In this document: one piece after another, positions 44,509 to 55,490 of the stretch
Layout of the letters: each line of letters starts with the position of its first letter
Position numbering within the stretch: the stretch's first letter is position 1
DNA from: Archegozetes longisetosus
Taxonomy: Eukaryota; Arthropoda; Arachnida; Sarcoptiformes; Trhypochthoniidae
Direction of reading: 5' to 3'
Length of the DNA: 64,000 nt
NCBI GenBank assembly: GCA_018873245.2
Contig: JAEMBT020000008.1
Span: 3,334,001 to 3,398,000, forward strand
The notes under the pieces: model-generated
Databases searched by the model: none
Seen by the model: the letters and a program-made list of their open reading frames with translations, nothing else
What the model was told of the DNA's origin: nothing
Translations under genes and position numbers: made by a program

Positions 44509-45825
44509 GCAAAAATTATAATTCTTTAGAATATCTTTTACTGATCAAGAAATGGGATTCAATTGCTGATTCATTAAGTTTTGAATATCATAATTGCATG
44601 TATAATTCAACCGTATGATTTATGACTGTTCACAAAGTGTGCCAGATTCTGATAAAACTTAATAGTTATATTCAAGTCTTTATAAACCTTAGTTCCTGTC
44701 AATTCAAATTAGAGTTTTGATTTTAAAAATATTTATTTAAATGTTAAAACTTATTTCCAATTTATTTTTTGTTCACAATTCAGACGAATAGTTTGCTATA
44801 TTATTGCTGTCTTCAAAGCACTTCATGACCGAATACCTAAAAGTAGTTTAAGATCTTTTCTTTACACTAAAATCAATGGTAAATGGACCTGACTTTCATC
44901 CCTTTATTTGTGGAAAAATGCAAAACTTTCAAATTGATCAAAATTCTACAAAAGTTGTAGTTCATTATGCTTTCTATTTTTATCTTAGTATGTTTACAGA
45001 ATAAATGATAAAATTAAGGTAACTTTACATTACTATTTCTGAGAAATAACGCAATATAATTTTTGGTGACAAGTCAATTCTTGATCAACTTTGATGGACT
45101 TGCAATTCATGCGAAACATACTTCTACTTCTGACTGTTCTCATAGTCCTTAGACCTGATCTGATTTATCCAATCACTCAACGAGAATTGTTTCAATCTAT
45201 TCTCTATACTGGTGTTAAATTCACGATTCTAACCAACACCTTCTTAAGACGTGCAGGAAATCGCGTGTAGTTTATGTCCTTTTCCATGAATATCATACCT
45301 TTCATCTATTACCTTCTTCTATATATAAAGCAAGGATCTCGTGGTGTTGGCATTGCAAATAGTGTTCAGTGAGGGATTGCACTAATAGTAAAACTAAAGA
45401 CACGTTCCAAGAGAAAAGGTATTAGCTTTTATGACATGGAATGATCTGACAAGATTATGGGACCGTATGAGCAGTAGTGCAAAATAGAAGATCTAACGTG
45501 ACAGTACTTAAATGTCAACAATAGCAAAATTATTATTATGAATTGCTATCAAAATTCAAAAATACTCTCTGATATTGATCATATACATGGCGGATAGTTC
45601 TCGGATGCATACTTATCCTAGAATTGCCGAAATCTGTGAACTTTGGTATCCATCAATTAAAAGGCGATATAATTGCATTCTGTCAGAGGTACATAAAGAT
45701 TCCGGAATAACATATTGTAGCGCTATTGCGATTTTATTTCAAACACAAGCGGTATTCCGTCTGTAAACGTGTGGTTGTAACAAACGGGAGCACTTCTCGT
45801 GAGAGGATCAAATGCCTAAAGGCGA
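44509..45825. other. Intergenic, no gene
   Basis: 3' flank of P450 unit 4 and AT-rich sequence. Short frames such as 45575-45766 have no recognisable features. Confidence 0.5.
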
Positions 45826-46175
45826 CTGGACTGAAAGCAAGTATAACAGTATACAGCACTCAATGTGTTTCCATTTGCTTATGGAAAAGGCGCCGCTCTG
45901 TAATCTCTGAAGAAGTTATAGATATATAGTTTATTGAGTGACGCAAATTTCTATGTTAAATATCAAACATTAACCATAAGACTATCAGTGATTCAAAATC
46001 AAGTCAAGTGCAAGAATTATTACAGTGACAACATTTTGCATAAGTCAAATAAAAATATATATATGATTGATTCACTCATTTATAACTCGTTCAGAGATTA
46101 CGTCGCGGCGCTCTTTTTCATAAGCATATGGAAACACGTTGAGTGTATAGAATTATACTTGACTGAAAGTGTTTG
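45826..46175. mobile_element. Foldback/MITE with ~110-bp arms
   Basis: 45826-45935 and ~46070-46175 are reverse complements with mismatches (CTCAATGTGTTTCCAT against ATGGAAACACGTTGAG; GTAATCTCTGAA against TTCAGAGATTAC). The reading frames across it (45726-45929, 45934-46251) are therefore by-products. Confidence 0.65.
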
Positions 46176-46554
46176 GAGACACTTCTTATATGCAGTTTTT
46201 AGAGCTGCATACATTCAGTATCAACAAAGTTCAGTCCAGCTCAGAGAGTGAATGTCGGTGCAATGAGTGAGTAGCAACTACAAGGAAAACTCACTACAAC
46301 GAACACCAACTCTCTGCTCACCAATATCTTCAAATTTGAAGTCTCTGTGTGTCGTACCTGCTGTGTTTAAATACCATGATTTATTTGATGAAATAATAAC
46401 AACATTCTTCTCTTAACGGATACCAAATCGGTTTGTTCTTACTTCTTTCACTTGCATGAAATGTTCAAATAAAGCTATATTATGATCTCTGGATTTACTG
46501 TATATTAGATCAGGATTGAGGACATTTTCATTTTTTCTGTAATATACATTTATG

Positions 46555-46735
46555 TCAACAAATTTTATTTAGATTTCTTTAAACAGAAAGCCTATAATTT
46601 TTATAAATGTTTATTTCTACATAAAAATGATGTACATTCGAGTAATTATCGGCTATATCTAGATTCTCGCACTAATGCGAGACGTTAGCCAGTCCCGTAA
46701 TTATCTATTGAAGTGCTTATTCTACAAACTTGTCC
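46555..46735. repeat. Direct repeat of the 3' flank of the DEG/ENaC gene (partner 50430-50550)
   Basis: CCTATAATTTTTATAAATGTTTATTTCTACATAAA and ACATTCGAGTAATTATC...ATTGAAGTGCTTAT here match CCTATAATTTTTTAAATATT and ACATTCGAGTTATCTATTGA at 50456-50525. It may be the tail of a lost channel paralogue or one end of a dispersed repeat. Confidence 0.6.
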
Positions 46736-46742
46736 TACTCAA

Positions 46743-46933
46743 AAGAAATTTTTGTATCTTAGGGAGACTACTTTTAACTATCGTATTTGATAAGTAGTCA
46801 ATGTAATAAGTAGTGAATTTGTTTACAAAACAAAATGAATTTGAATATTTGCGCATGTATTGAAAAAACACTACTTTACAGGGATAATCAATGCATTGTG
46901 CAATAGTCTCCCTGATATACAAAAATCTCTTCT
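46743..46933. mobile_element. Short MITE, ~27-bp inverted repeats
   Basis: AAATTTTTGTATCTTAGGGA at the left mirrors TCCCTGATATACAAAAATCT at the right. ~190 bp, no coding capacity. Confidence 0.6.
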
Positions 46934-46967
46934 CAGCGGCTACAATATGATGTGACATTCGTTAAAA

Positions 46968-48425
46968 TATAGCGAAAAAGAAAGCCCAAACCGCCTACAA
47001 TGAGCCCGAGCGCCACCTATATTTTTAGATACCTCTACCCTTGTACTACTCACGCCAAAATATTTGACACTAGTGCAAACGCCTAAGCGAGATATAGGAC
47101 AAAGTGTGTAAAGTCGCAATTATTTCAATAATTTTTACACTACAATTGTTTATTTTATAGAAATATAGTAATACTAAGTATCACACATAGGTATAGAGCT
47201 TAAAAAATTAAAAACAAAAAGGATAAATAATATAAATAAAATAAATAAACAAATAAAATAAAATGAAGATAAAATAATTATAATATACCACCCTCCCACC
47301 CTACTCTCTGTCAGTGCTATCAGAAGCAAAATAGACATAAAACCCGTCCAGCGAGTTTGCCGATCTTGCTATCTCGGACTCGTACCTGCCGAGTCAGAGA
47401 TACCACAGAACTACCATTACGTGTGCACAGCACCCGATAGTCCTGAGGCCTGTTTTGCACTGACAGCAATATTCAATAACTGAATCAACTCCCGTTTTGC
47501 TAACATCAACTAATATGTATACTCGATGACAATAAAAAGTCTCATAGTTTGTGCCCCTTGAAAAACATTTTCTTTCTATACAAATATCTTGAAAGTCTTC
47601 AAAACTTTTGATCAATTTTTGAACACGCATTTAATGTTATAATTGATTGAAAATAACAAAAATAATGCATACTTTATGGGTTATACAAAGTAATACAAAA
47701 TAAGTGGAGTTTAGTTAATTTCAAAGTGATAAATTGAATTTAAATTTAATTAATATTTATTAATAATGAATCGAAGAGGTCAATGCTCTATGGAGGAGAA
47801 GATTAGATTTTTATTGCTGATATTTTTAAAATAAATTTCAATAATTCAGAATAATAAACAATAAATTGATAAAATTATGTTATTGAATACGTTTAATTAA
47901 ACTAAACTAAACTCATTTCTAATTTTTTTTCAATGAATTAAAACTAATAGTGATATTGTGTGTTCAAAAGTTGATCAAAAGTTTTAAAAACTTTCAAAAT
48001 ATTTGTGTAGAAAGAAAGTGTTCTTCAAGGGGTAAAAACTATGGGACTTTTGTTTGTCCACTAGTATACATTAAGTGTTTAGTTCTGTTAGCAAAACGGG
48101 AGTGAATCCGTCCGAGGATTAAAATGGGGTCCTCGGCTTGAATATTGACCGAGGATAACTCCAGAGGCCTAGTGTGCCTGCACACTTGGGACTAAAAACG
48201 ACTGTCGCTCTTACTAATCTGAGCATAGTAAGAGCTACATAGCCTACGTTGATAGGATCCACAGGCTATTATATACACATTTTGCCCTATATCTAGCTTA
48301 TGCGTTCGTACTTTTGAAAGATATTTTAAATGTGGGTAGTACAAGGAAAGGGTATCTAAAAATATAGGTGGCGCTCGGGCTCAAAGCGGTGCTAAAAGTA
48401 AAGGGCTTTGGGTTTTCTTCTTTAG
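46968..48425. mobile_element. Palindromic transposon with SWIM-finger coding remnants
   Basis: The ends 46968-47115 and 48275-48425 are ~150-bp imperfect inverted repeats sharing GAGCCCGAGCGCCACCTATA and TTTTTAGATACC. Inside, 47500-47640 and 47955-48105 are a second pair of inverted copies, both derived from the same transposase exon, so the element is an inverted duplication of one transposon end. Flanking target duplications are not evident. Confidence 0.75.
47300..47630 (-). pseudogene. SWIM-type zinc-finger transposase remnant
   Basis: On the minus strand 47630-47394 reads a peptide with CCQCKTGLRTIGCCAHV, which fits the SWIM consensus CxCx(n)CxH, followed by VVLWYL and a TGA. Beyond the stop the same frame continues ARSANSLDGFYV to ~47300, typical of the C-terminal tail of SWIM-containing transposase-like proteins. 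Only the last ~110 residues survive. The catalytic domain is missing. SWIM fingers are found in Mutator-like transposases and relatives; I do not assign the superfamily. Confidence 0.65.
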
Positions 48426-49058
48426 TGTGAATAAAAAATGATTAAATAATTCTCACACTGAATAATAAACACAAAGTGTTGAGAATGCATAACATTAGAG
48501 TACATCAACTACCATTTCAACCGAATCTAAGAAACTGAGTTTAAAAACACATTCGACAATTGAATAAAAGGTGGAAGAAGTGCGTAACTCATGAAGGTGA
48601 GTATTTCGAAAGCTTTGAAGATTTTGTTAAAATTAATTAATAAGTAGCGTGAATTAGTAAATAAGAAAAGTTAAGTTATACTAGACCTAACGAAACTTGA
48701 CAAAAGTATGAATAGAAGTAAGATGTAGTAATACAGTTGAATCAATATCTATTTATGCTTTTGTCAAGTATAGTTAAGTGAATTGACCTGAAACTACCAC
48801 AAAATTTTGTCTCTACATTGAAAGAATTGTAGGAATACATATATTTAATTAACAAATTCTTTTGAAATTATAATTTAATTAATGAATCAATCATATGATG
48901 AATAAAGTAAAGTAAATAAGTTAATCAATATTTAGTTTTTATTCTGGTTTCACAGCTATTGCAGCAAATATCAGAAATATTTTTCTTATAGTCTATCAGT
49001 TTAGTTGAGGTCAAAAGTACGACAATTTTTCATGTGATAGATTAAAGAAAACTAAATC
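48426..49058. other. 5' flank of the DEG/ENaC gene
   Basis: AT-rich, with no second gene. The ATG at 49059 has an in-frame TAA two codons upstream. No convincing TATA box was selected. Confidence 0.45.
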
Positions 49059-50372
49059 ATGAAAAGTTGTACAAAAATCAAGGCAATTTTCACAATCATT
49101 TCTGTGATCGGTTGTTTTGCACAAATCTATCAATTAAGTCAAATTTATTTCTCTTATAAAACTACAACTGAAATCAGATACGAATTCGATAGTTTTCGCT
49201 CATTACCTGCGATTACGATTTGCGCTGTCAAAAATTCTTTTCTCATCAAAGACTCAGTCACCCAATTAATTAACAAAAGCTCAAAATTTGATGGCTTCAC
49301 ATTTCTCAACAAGTTAGATGTTAAAGAACAATTCAACGCCACACTTTCTTTTCATCAAATATTCAAGTGTCATGTAATCAAGACTCTTGGACTCAGTAAT
49401 TCGCAAAATTATGTCAGTTGTAATCATATAGTACCCGTTCGTTCTTACTTAACTTATTTTACCAAATGCTTTACTCTGTTCTCTCAATTGGAAAATGAGC
49501 CAATCGATAACTATCTGGTTAATAAAGGTTCAAGTCTAAGAAACGATTGGATTCCTATGATTATGCTAGAAATGCCAATACATTTGAGAATAGTTAACGT
49601 ATTTATACACTCAAGAGATGAACTTCTGAGCGATTATTTCGTCAATAGAAAGAAAACAATTGCTTTCAAAACAAATAAGCAAACAGTTCTGAAATATTAT
49701 AAGACTATAACAAAATTAATGCCCAAACCATACAGTACTTCATGTACCGATTATCAGAATTTGGGATATCAATCAAGAATCGATTGCATCTCTAAGTGTA
49801 AAATTGACTATTACAAGAACCATTTCAATGGTTGGCCTGGTTTTAAATTTTGCAATCAGAGTGAAAGTGGATTCTTCATGAATAATTGGATGAAAATCCC
49901 TTTGAATAAAACCTTTAACTTGATTGTGGCACAAAAATGTATTGAAGTCTGTGGTGATTATGACGGTTGCTACGAAGAACATTACAATATAGAAATAGAA
50001 TACTCTGATCAAACCAATTACTTGCAGAATACCGATAACTACCAGATTATTATGAATTCTCCGACTACACCTAATATGGTTTTATCTCATTCGGCCAAAA
50101 TACATTTTGAAGAGTATTTATGTTATGTCGCTTCGATTGTGAGTTTATGGTTTGGGTTTTCAATATACACGTTGTCTCGTCCTTTTAACTTTGTTCACAA
50201 CTTTTTCAAACAAGATAAAATTTCATTTATAAATGTAATCTGTAATTGTTGGAATATATATAGGTCCAGAAAATCGAAACTTAGTTGTAGAAAAGTTACT
50301 CAAAATATGTATGATGTCTCAGACTTAAGACTGAAAATCCAAAATAGGACTAAATCTCTGATTCAGAATTAA
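49059..50372 (+). CDS. DEG/ENaC family sodium channel subunit (pickpocket-like), single exon
   Basis: 437 codons without introns. Degenerin/epithelial sodium channel subunits form trimeric, amiloride-sensitive cation channels in the plasma membrane. Visible layout: a very short cytoplasmic N-terminus, TM1 at residues ~9-31, the conserved post-TM1 motif LPAITIC (49-55), and a large cysteine-rich extracellular loop with several Asn-x-Ser/Thr sites. TM2 is at ~352-375, with SLWFGFS matching the family's G-x-S selectivity-filter region, and a ~60-residue basic tail follows. The usual N-terminal His-Gly gating motif is absent and the protein is shorter than typical (500-650), so a 5' exon may be missed or this is a divergent lineage. 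The frame is clean; the ligand is unknown. Confidence 0.85.
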   Translation: MKSCTKIKAIFTIISVIGCFAQIYQLSQIYFSYKTTTEIRYEFDSFRSLPAITICAVKNSFLIKDSVTQLINKSSKFDGFTFLNKLDVKEQFNATLSFHQIFKCHVIKTLGLSNSQNYVSCNHIVPVRSYLTYFTKCFTLFSQLENEPIDNYLVNKGSSLRNDWIPMIMLEMPIHLRIVNVFIHSRDELLSDYFVNRKKTIAFKTNKQTVLKYYKTITKLMPKPYSTSCTDYQNLGYQSRIDCISKCKIDYYKNHFNGWPGFKFCNQSESGFFMNNWMKIPLNKTFNLIVAQKCIEVCGDYDGCYEEHYNIEIEYSDQTNYLQNTDNYQIIMNSPTTPNMVLSHSAKIHFEEYLCYVASIVSLWFGFSIYTLSRPFNFVHNFFKQDKISFINVICNCWNIYRSRKSKLSCRKVTQNMYDVSDLRLKIQNRTKSLIQN

Positions 50373-50799
50373 TACTTGATGTCTAAAATATATTGCATTT
50401 TTAATCTTCAATCTGATATATTTCAATTTTATTTTTAAATCTCTATAAACCATAAACCTATAATTTTTTAAATATTTATTTCTACATAAATATAGTTAAT
50501 ATACATTCGAGTTATCTATTGAAGCGCTTATACTGCAAACACGCCCTGCTATTCATTAGTTAAAAGTTGAGTCAAATATCACAGAAATTTTGATAGCATT
50601 AATGCGAATAATTATATGCTTTTGAATGAAGCTAAAATTACTTTTAATGTAACCTACATTTGTTCAATTTCACTGAACTTTGAAAACTTTAAGTAAATAC
50701 TTAATTGTTAAAAACGTTTCGTTTTATCATTATTTGATTGGCGATCGTTCGTAATTCGATAAATAGAGGCTTTAATTTTAGTAGTTTAATAATTTTATA
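50373..50799. other. 3' flank of the DEG/ENaC gene
   Basis: AT-rich. Contains the partner (50430-50550) of the repeat at 46555-46735. No gene. Confidence 0.5.
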
Positions 50800-51340
50800 T
50801 TAGATTGTGTAAAAAGTTCTGTCGTAAATTGTGTAATACATTTCCAACGTTATTTATTGTCATTTTGCGCATTGTCTACAGAATAATTTGAATCGATTAT
50901 ATCAAAGATTGGTATTCTCCTCTAATTTCATCAAAATGAAAAATCTTCATATAAGTTACCTTTAGAGATACAGCGATGTCTTCAAACAGAGATCATATTC
51001 TACATTTTATGCTCTCCGAGTTTAGGCGCGGGAATAACGCAATGTTGGTCACAAGTAACATCTGTGAGGTATATCCAGATGCGTTGTATGTCCCCACTCG
51101 ACAGAGCTGGTTTGTCCGTTTCCGGGAGGGCGATTTCGACCTAACCGAAGACCAACGCTCAAGTTGGACAATGACCTCCTGAGCGCAGTCATTGAGGCCG
51201 ACTCCTTTTGACCACTCGTGGGTTGGCTGAGAGGTTCGACTGTTGCCGTAAAACGATTGCTAACCATCTTCGCAAGATTATTCAAGGAAATTCTTTTATT
51301 TAATATTGATAATTACGACATTACTTTTTACACAATCCAA
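50800..51340 (+). mobile_element. mariner internal-deletion derivative
   Basis: 541 bp, flanked by TA at 50798-50799 and 51341-51342. The terminal repeats TTAGATTGTGTAAAAAGTTC (left) and TTGGATTGTGTAAAAAGTAA (right, reversed) match in 17 of 20 bases. Only the N-terminal part of the transposase gene remains between them. Confidence 0.82.
50976..51290 (+). pseudogene. mariner transposase, N-terminal helix-turn-helix fragment
   Basis: The ATG frame 50976-51182 reads RDHILHFMLSEFRRGNNA, NICEVYPDAL and WFVRFREGDFDLTEDQRSS. This is the first DNA-binding helix-turn-helix of mariner transposases, with the characteristic WF.RFR.GDFDL-(D/E)-RS motif. The frame is lost after RSS, but adjoining frames retain the second helix-turn-helix to ~51290. 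The catalytic DD34D domain has been deleted. The fragment is inactive as a transposase, though a DNA-binding peptide could still be made. Confidence 0.85.
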
Positions 51341-51659
51341 TATTCCATTATTTCTTCTTTCATTATTAGAGACTTCATTCTTACACAAATCAATATTTTT
51401 ATCGGAACGAGATATCAGAGTATTGATTAAATATCTATCCGAATCATAAAATAAGGACCTTTTTGGCAAATTTTATTAATACATAAATCAATATAAATCA
51501 ATATTTCTGGAGGTTTTTAAATATTCCTAAGTATGACTCAATATTTCAATAAAATGTTTTGTAATTTATGGTCAGATCATTAAACAGATATCAAAACTCA
51601 AACGTATTGTTTAAAATGTAAATAAATATAAGACATATTGAATTAAATCCTAAATAATA

Positions 51660-53170
51660 ATGCCAAAAAAGGCAAAACCACTTTTAGTAAAACTAAAACA
51701 ATTTGTTAAAGAGTTCGGGAATGTGTTTAGTGTTGAAACAGATATGGTTTCAAAGACAGAGTATTTATTCTGCAAGTCCTGTCAGACACGTGTTGTATCT
51801 GATCAAAGAAGTCAAGTTCGGCAACACATTAACAATCAAATGCACACAAAGTCATTGAAAAGTTTTGACAACAATCAGAAAACAGTTGTCGATCTGTTTG
51901 TGAAAAATCAAGTCATTTAATCACGATTTGTGTCAGTTTTTGGTTAATCTCAATATTCCTTCTCATCGACTATTGAATGAAGATTTCAAGAAATTCATCG
52001 AAAAGTACACACAATATTCACTGCCGTTGCCTCAGACGTTATGGAGTAATAATTTGAAACAAATTTATGACAATTGTATTGATTTAATCAGATGTCAACT
52101 CAAAAATCAGTACATATGGATAGCTATTGACGAGACAACCGACTGTTTTGGCCATAAAGTGGCGAATATAGTCGTCGGTTCACTCAATATGGATATAGAT
52201 AAATGTAAAAAATTTATTCTGAACATGGAATTCATCGACAGTATTAAAAGCCATCAAATCGTACAATCTGTCATTACAGCACTGACTATCTTATGGCCTG
52301 AAGGCATAAAATATGATAATGTCTTACTCCTACTGACCGACGCGGCCAGTTATATGAAAAGCGCTGGTATTACTTTATGCAATATATATCCAAAGCTCAT
52401 ACATCTGACCTGTCTGGCACACGAAGTTCATAACGTATGCGAACATATTGCGACATTATATCCTAATGTAAACGAATTGGTTAGTAATGGAAAAAAATTA
52501 TAGTCAAATCGAATGACAGAAGGAATCTCTTTAAGAGAATGTTTCCGGAAATACCACTTCCACCCGAACCGGTGCGCACCCGTTGGGGCCAATGGATAAA
52601 CTCAGTCGAGTGGTACGGAAAGTATTTCGAGAGCTTTTGTCAATTCACATCTGAATTGGATTCAAAGGAATCAATTGCTATACAAAGAGCACAAGAATTG
52701 ATTTCAACTGAAGAGTCTTATCTAATCTGAGATCTGAGTTATATTAATGCCAACTTTACTTGTCTTTCAAAATTAATTAAGCAATTGGAGGCTCAAGAAA
52801 TGCTTCTGTTCGATAGTATTCATCTGATTGACTCTACTTTACAAGAAATGAAGGAGTCAAAAGGAAATAATTCAAAAATAATTTTAGAGAAGTTTAATTA
52901 TGTTTTAGAGAAAACAAAGGACTCAAAAAAATTAGAGCTATTAATGCCATAATAAATGGGAATAAAGTGGAATCTTTTGATAATAATCTGACCCCTGAAG
53001 AGATGGCTGTCTTTAAATGGGCGCCGATCACCACTTATAATGCTGAAAGAAGTTTTTCAAGATATAAGTTTATACTTAATGACCGCCGTTATAATATATC
53101 TGAATCTCATTTAAAGTACTATTTTATTGTCAATTCCAACAGTGATTATCTCAAAGCTTGCGTACATTAA
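51660..53170 (+). pseudogene. hAT transposase (CGGBP1/ZBED-like), frame-broken
   Basis: The first frame (51660-51920) carries a BED-type finger FCKSCQTRV...HINNQMHTKS (CxxC...HxxxxH). The second (51928-52503) carries the RNase H-fold start WIAIDETTD and LLLLTDAASYM, then HLTCLAHEVHNVCE, all typical of hAT transposases of the group related to vertebrate CGGBP1. Further pieces are 52539-52730 (PVRTRWGQW) and 52967-53170 (YNAERSFSRYKFIL, the C-terminal dimerisation block). At least four stops or shifts interrupt it. Terminal repeats with an 8-bp duplication were not found, so the element's ends are undefined. Confidence 0.82.
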
Positions 53171-53848
53171 AAATAATATATATTTGTTTGACTTCCAATA
53201 AAATTTTAAAATTTTTAACTAAATATAATAAAATATTTTAGAAGTTTTAGATCAATATTTCATTGAATATTAGACCTAAAATAAATAAATATATATTCAA
53301 TCTTTATTCATTATAATAATCAATATTAGATAGTAATGAAAATCGATTACTTACCTATCAAAACCTCGAATATTATAATCTGTCTTATTAATTTTTTATT
53401 GACAAATGTCATGAGTTGTGATGAATTTGTTTTCCTTCTTTGAATCATTAAATGATTACTTTTATCGATCCTTTAAGTGATTGCTTTTATTTGAATATCA
53501 GGCCTGAACTTGAAGTGCACTCTTAATCTGACTTCGAGACAAAGGCTCATTCAAAATAAAAGGTAAAGTTTAACCGAAAACTGATATTCAATTTTGAACG
53601 CTAATATTTAAACATTTTGCTGTCAATCAAAACGAACCTAAATGTAAGTTAAATGTTGTTAAGGACGAATCAGACTTGTACTTCTAATAAATCGAGTGCT
53701 TTCAAAATACAAAAGTACTTCTCAAACATTCTTCAGGTTTTTATTAAAAATATTTGAATTTCTGAGAAAATTAAACAATAATCGATTATTGAAATACTGT
53801 TAAGTTTAATAAGTTACAGACTTAGTTTGTAATTTTCAGATCAAAATA
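53171..53848. other. No gene seen
   Basis: AT-rich sequence between the hAT remnant and the Tc1-like element. No features supported. Confidence 0.45.
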
Positions 53849-53850
53849 TA

Positions 53851-55488
53851 CATTGCCGCTCATAAGTATGGAAAAATTTCATAATGCATAAAAAATTTAC
53901 TTATTTCTCTATGACTTGAAATTAAAAAACAATTAATATCGCATATATGTACTATGTTTATGTCTTCAAAAAATGGGCTTAATAGACACCGAATTTGGGT
54001 CGTAGTTTGGTTACAGTTTGAATTCTTTTAAAAGAATGTGGGTCAAAATTAAGTAAATACTTGTGAAAGTATTAATAATGTTAACGAATTTAGCTATAAA
54101 TTAATAACTAGTAATTAGTATTGCCTCCGTTCGCTTTGATCATTTCTTCAAGTCGTTTAGGGATACTTCCGATCAACCGATCAATGACTTCGTGTCCGAT
54201 CTGTTCCCAACTTTCAAATAAGGCTTTTTTAGCCCTGCAATTGATTTCCGGAGAGATTGAGGTACCGATCTGTCCAACTCATCCCACAAATGCTCGATTA
54301 TATTCAAGTCTGGACTTTGTTGTGGCCATTCAGTCTGTTGGACCCCATTTTCCGCGAACCATTTCATCGCTAATCGCGAAGTGTGTTTGGGATCGTTATC
54401 AGATTGAAAGATAAAATTATCTCTGATTCCGATGAGTTCTGCACTCGCACATAGATTGTTATTAATGATTTTTACATAAAGTTTAGCGTCCATTTTTAGC
54501 GTTAATTTCGACTAAATTGCCGATACCAGAGGCTGAAACACATCCCCCAGGCCATTTCACAAAGTGAGTACTTTACATTAACCGCAATTTTGTCTTTACT
54601 AAACCCTTCGTTTCGTTTTTCCACACTCTAATACGTCTTTTCGAGTTAATTAACTCGAATTTTGATTCATCTGATCAAACGATTTCATTCCAGAAGCCCA
54701 GAGGCATATTTAAGTATTTCTTTGCAAACGCGAGTCTTTTTATGCGATTTTCATCGCTTACAGCCGGTCTCTTGCGTGCGATTCCGACAAGATAATGCTT
54801 TTCTCTTAATCATCTTTTAATTGTTGATTCACTGCAATTAATATTTGCAGATTGCAGGTCTTGTTTAATTTCTTTAGCCGAGATTCTTCGGTTTTTCGCC
54901 AGATTTTTAAAAATTCTGTTATTAGTTCGCTTGGTTGTACAGCGTTTTCGACCACTTCTTGTTATGTTACGAGCTGTTTCGAAAGTGTTTATCTTTTTTA
55001 CGACTTTATAAGCACATGAGGGACTACATCCTATTACTTCGGGTGTGGTTTGATATGTTTTGCCTTCAATTCTCATCCTGAACATATGGAGACGTTCGAC
55101 TTTAGAAAATTATCGTAATTTGATCATTTTTTCAACGAATTAGTTTTAAATTAATATATTTTGGTTTTAAAATGCTTTACTTAATTAGTATATTGTTCTA
55201 TAAAATTTTGAAGAAATTTTAAATGATTTTTTCACTTTAATTCAGTCAAATAAAAATATTTTCTTATATATGACCGCATGAGAAAATCACAAAAAGTTTT
55301 TGATTGCTTATAACTTTACTCAAAATGCGATACTATTTGATATTTTTATATCGTTCGAATGCTAAATTATGACGCATTAATTTAAGACAAGGTTCGCTAA
55401 AATAAACGAAGTAATTCCTTAGTTATATTCAATCACAGACAAGATATCGAGTTAATTCCTCTTATTTCCATACTTATGAGCGGTAGTG
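53851..55488 (-). mobile_element. Tc1-like element
   Basis: 1638 bp, flanked by TA at 53849-53850 and 55489-55490. The terminal repeats CATTGCCGCTCATAAGTATGG (shown to 21 bases including one mismatch region) are mirrored at the right by CCATACTTATGAGCGG. It contains one degenerate transposase gene on the minus strand. Confidence 0.82.
54108..55127 (-). pseudogene. Tc1-like transposase, degenerate
   Basis: On the minus strand the start is ~55127, with a TAA after five codons. 55085-54810 encodes the paired-like DNA-binding region (ISAKEIKQDLQSANINCSES). The middle around 54660 has SDESKFEL (first aspartate), with stops near it. 54493-54173 encodes FQSDNDPKHTSR (second aspartate) and QSPDLNIIEHLWDEL (glutamate), which is canonical DD34E Tc1 spacing. 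The last residues, ending NGGNTNY at 54108, are in a shifted frame. At least four lesions make it inactive. Confidence 0.85.
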
Positions 55489-55490
55489 TA

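Noticed and set aside
45726..46251. Two moderately long plus frames as a host gene
   Set aside because: They fall on the two arms and loop of an inverted repeat and show no domain.
46722..46958. 78-codon minus frame
   Set aside because: Covers the short MITE at 46743-46933; no protein features.
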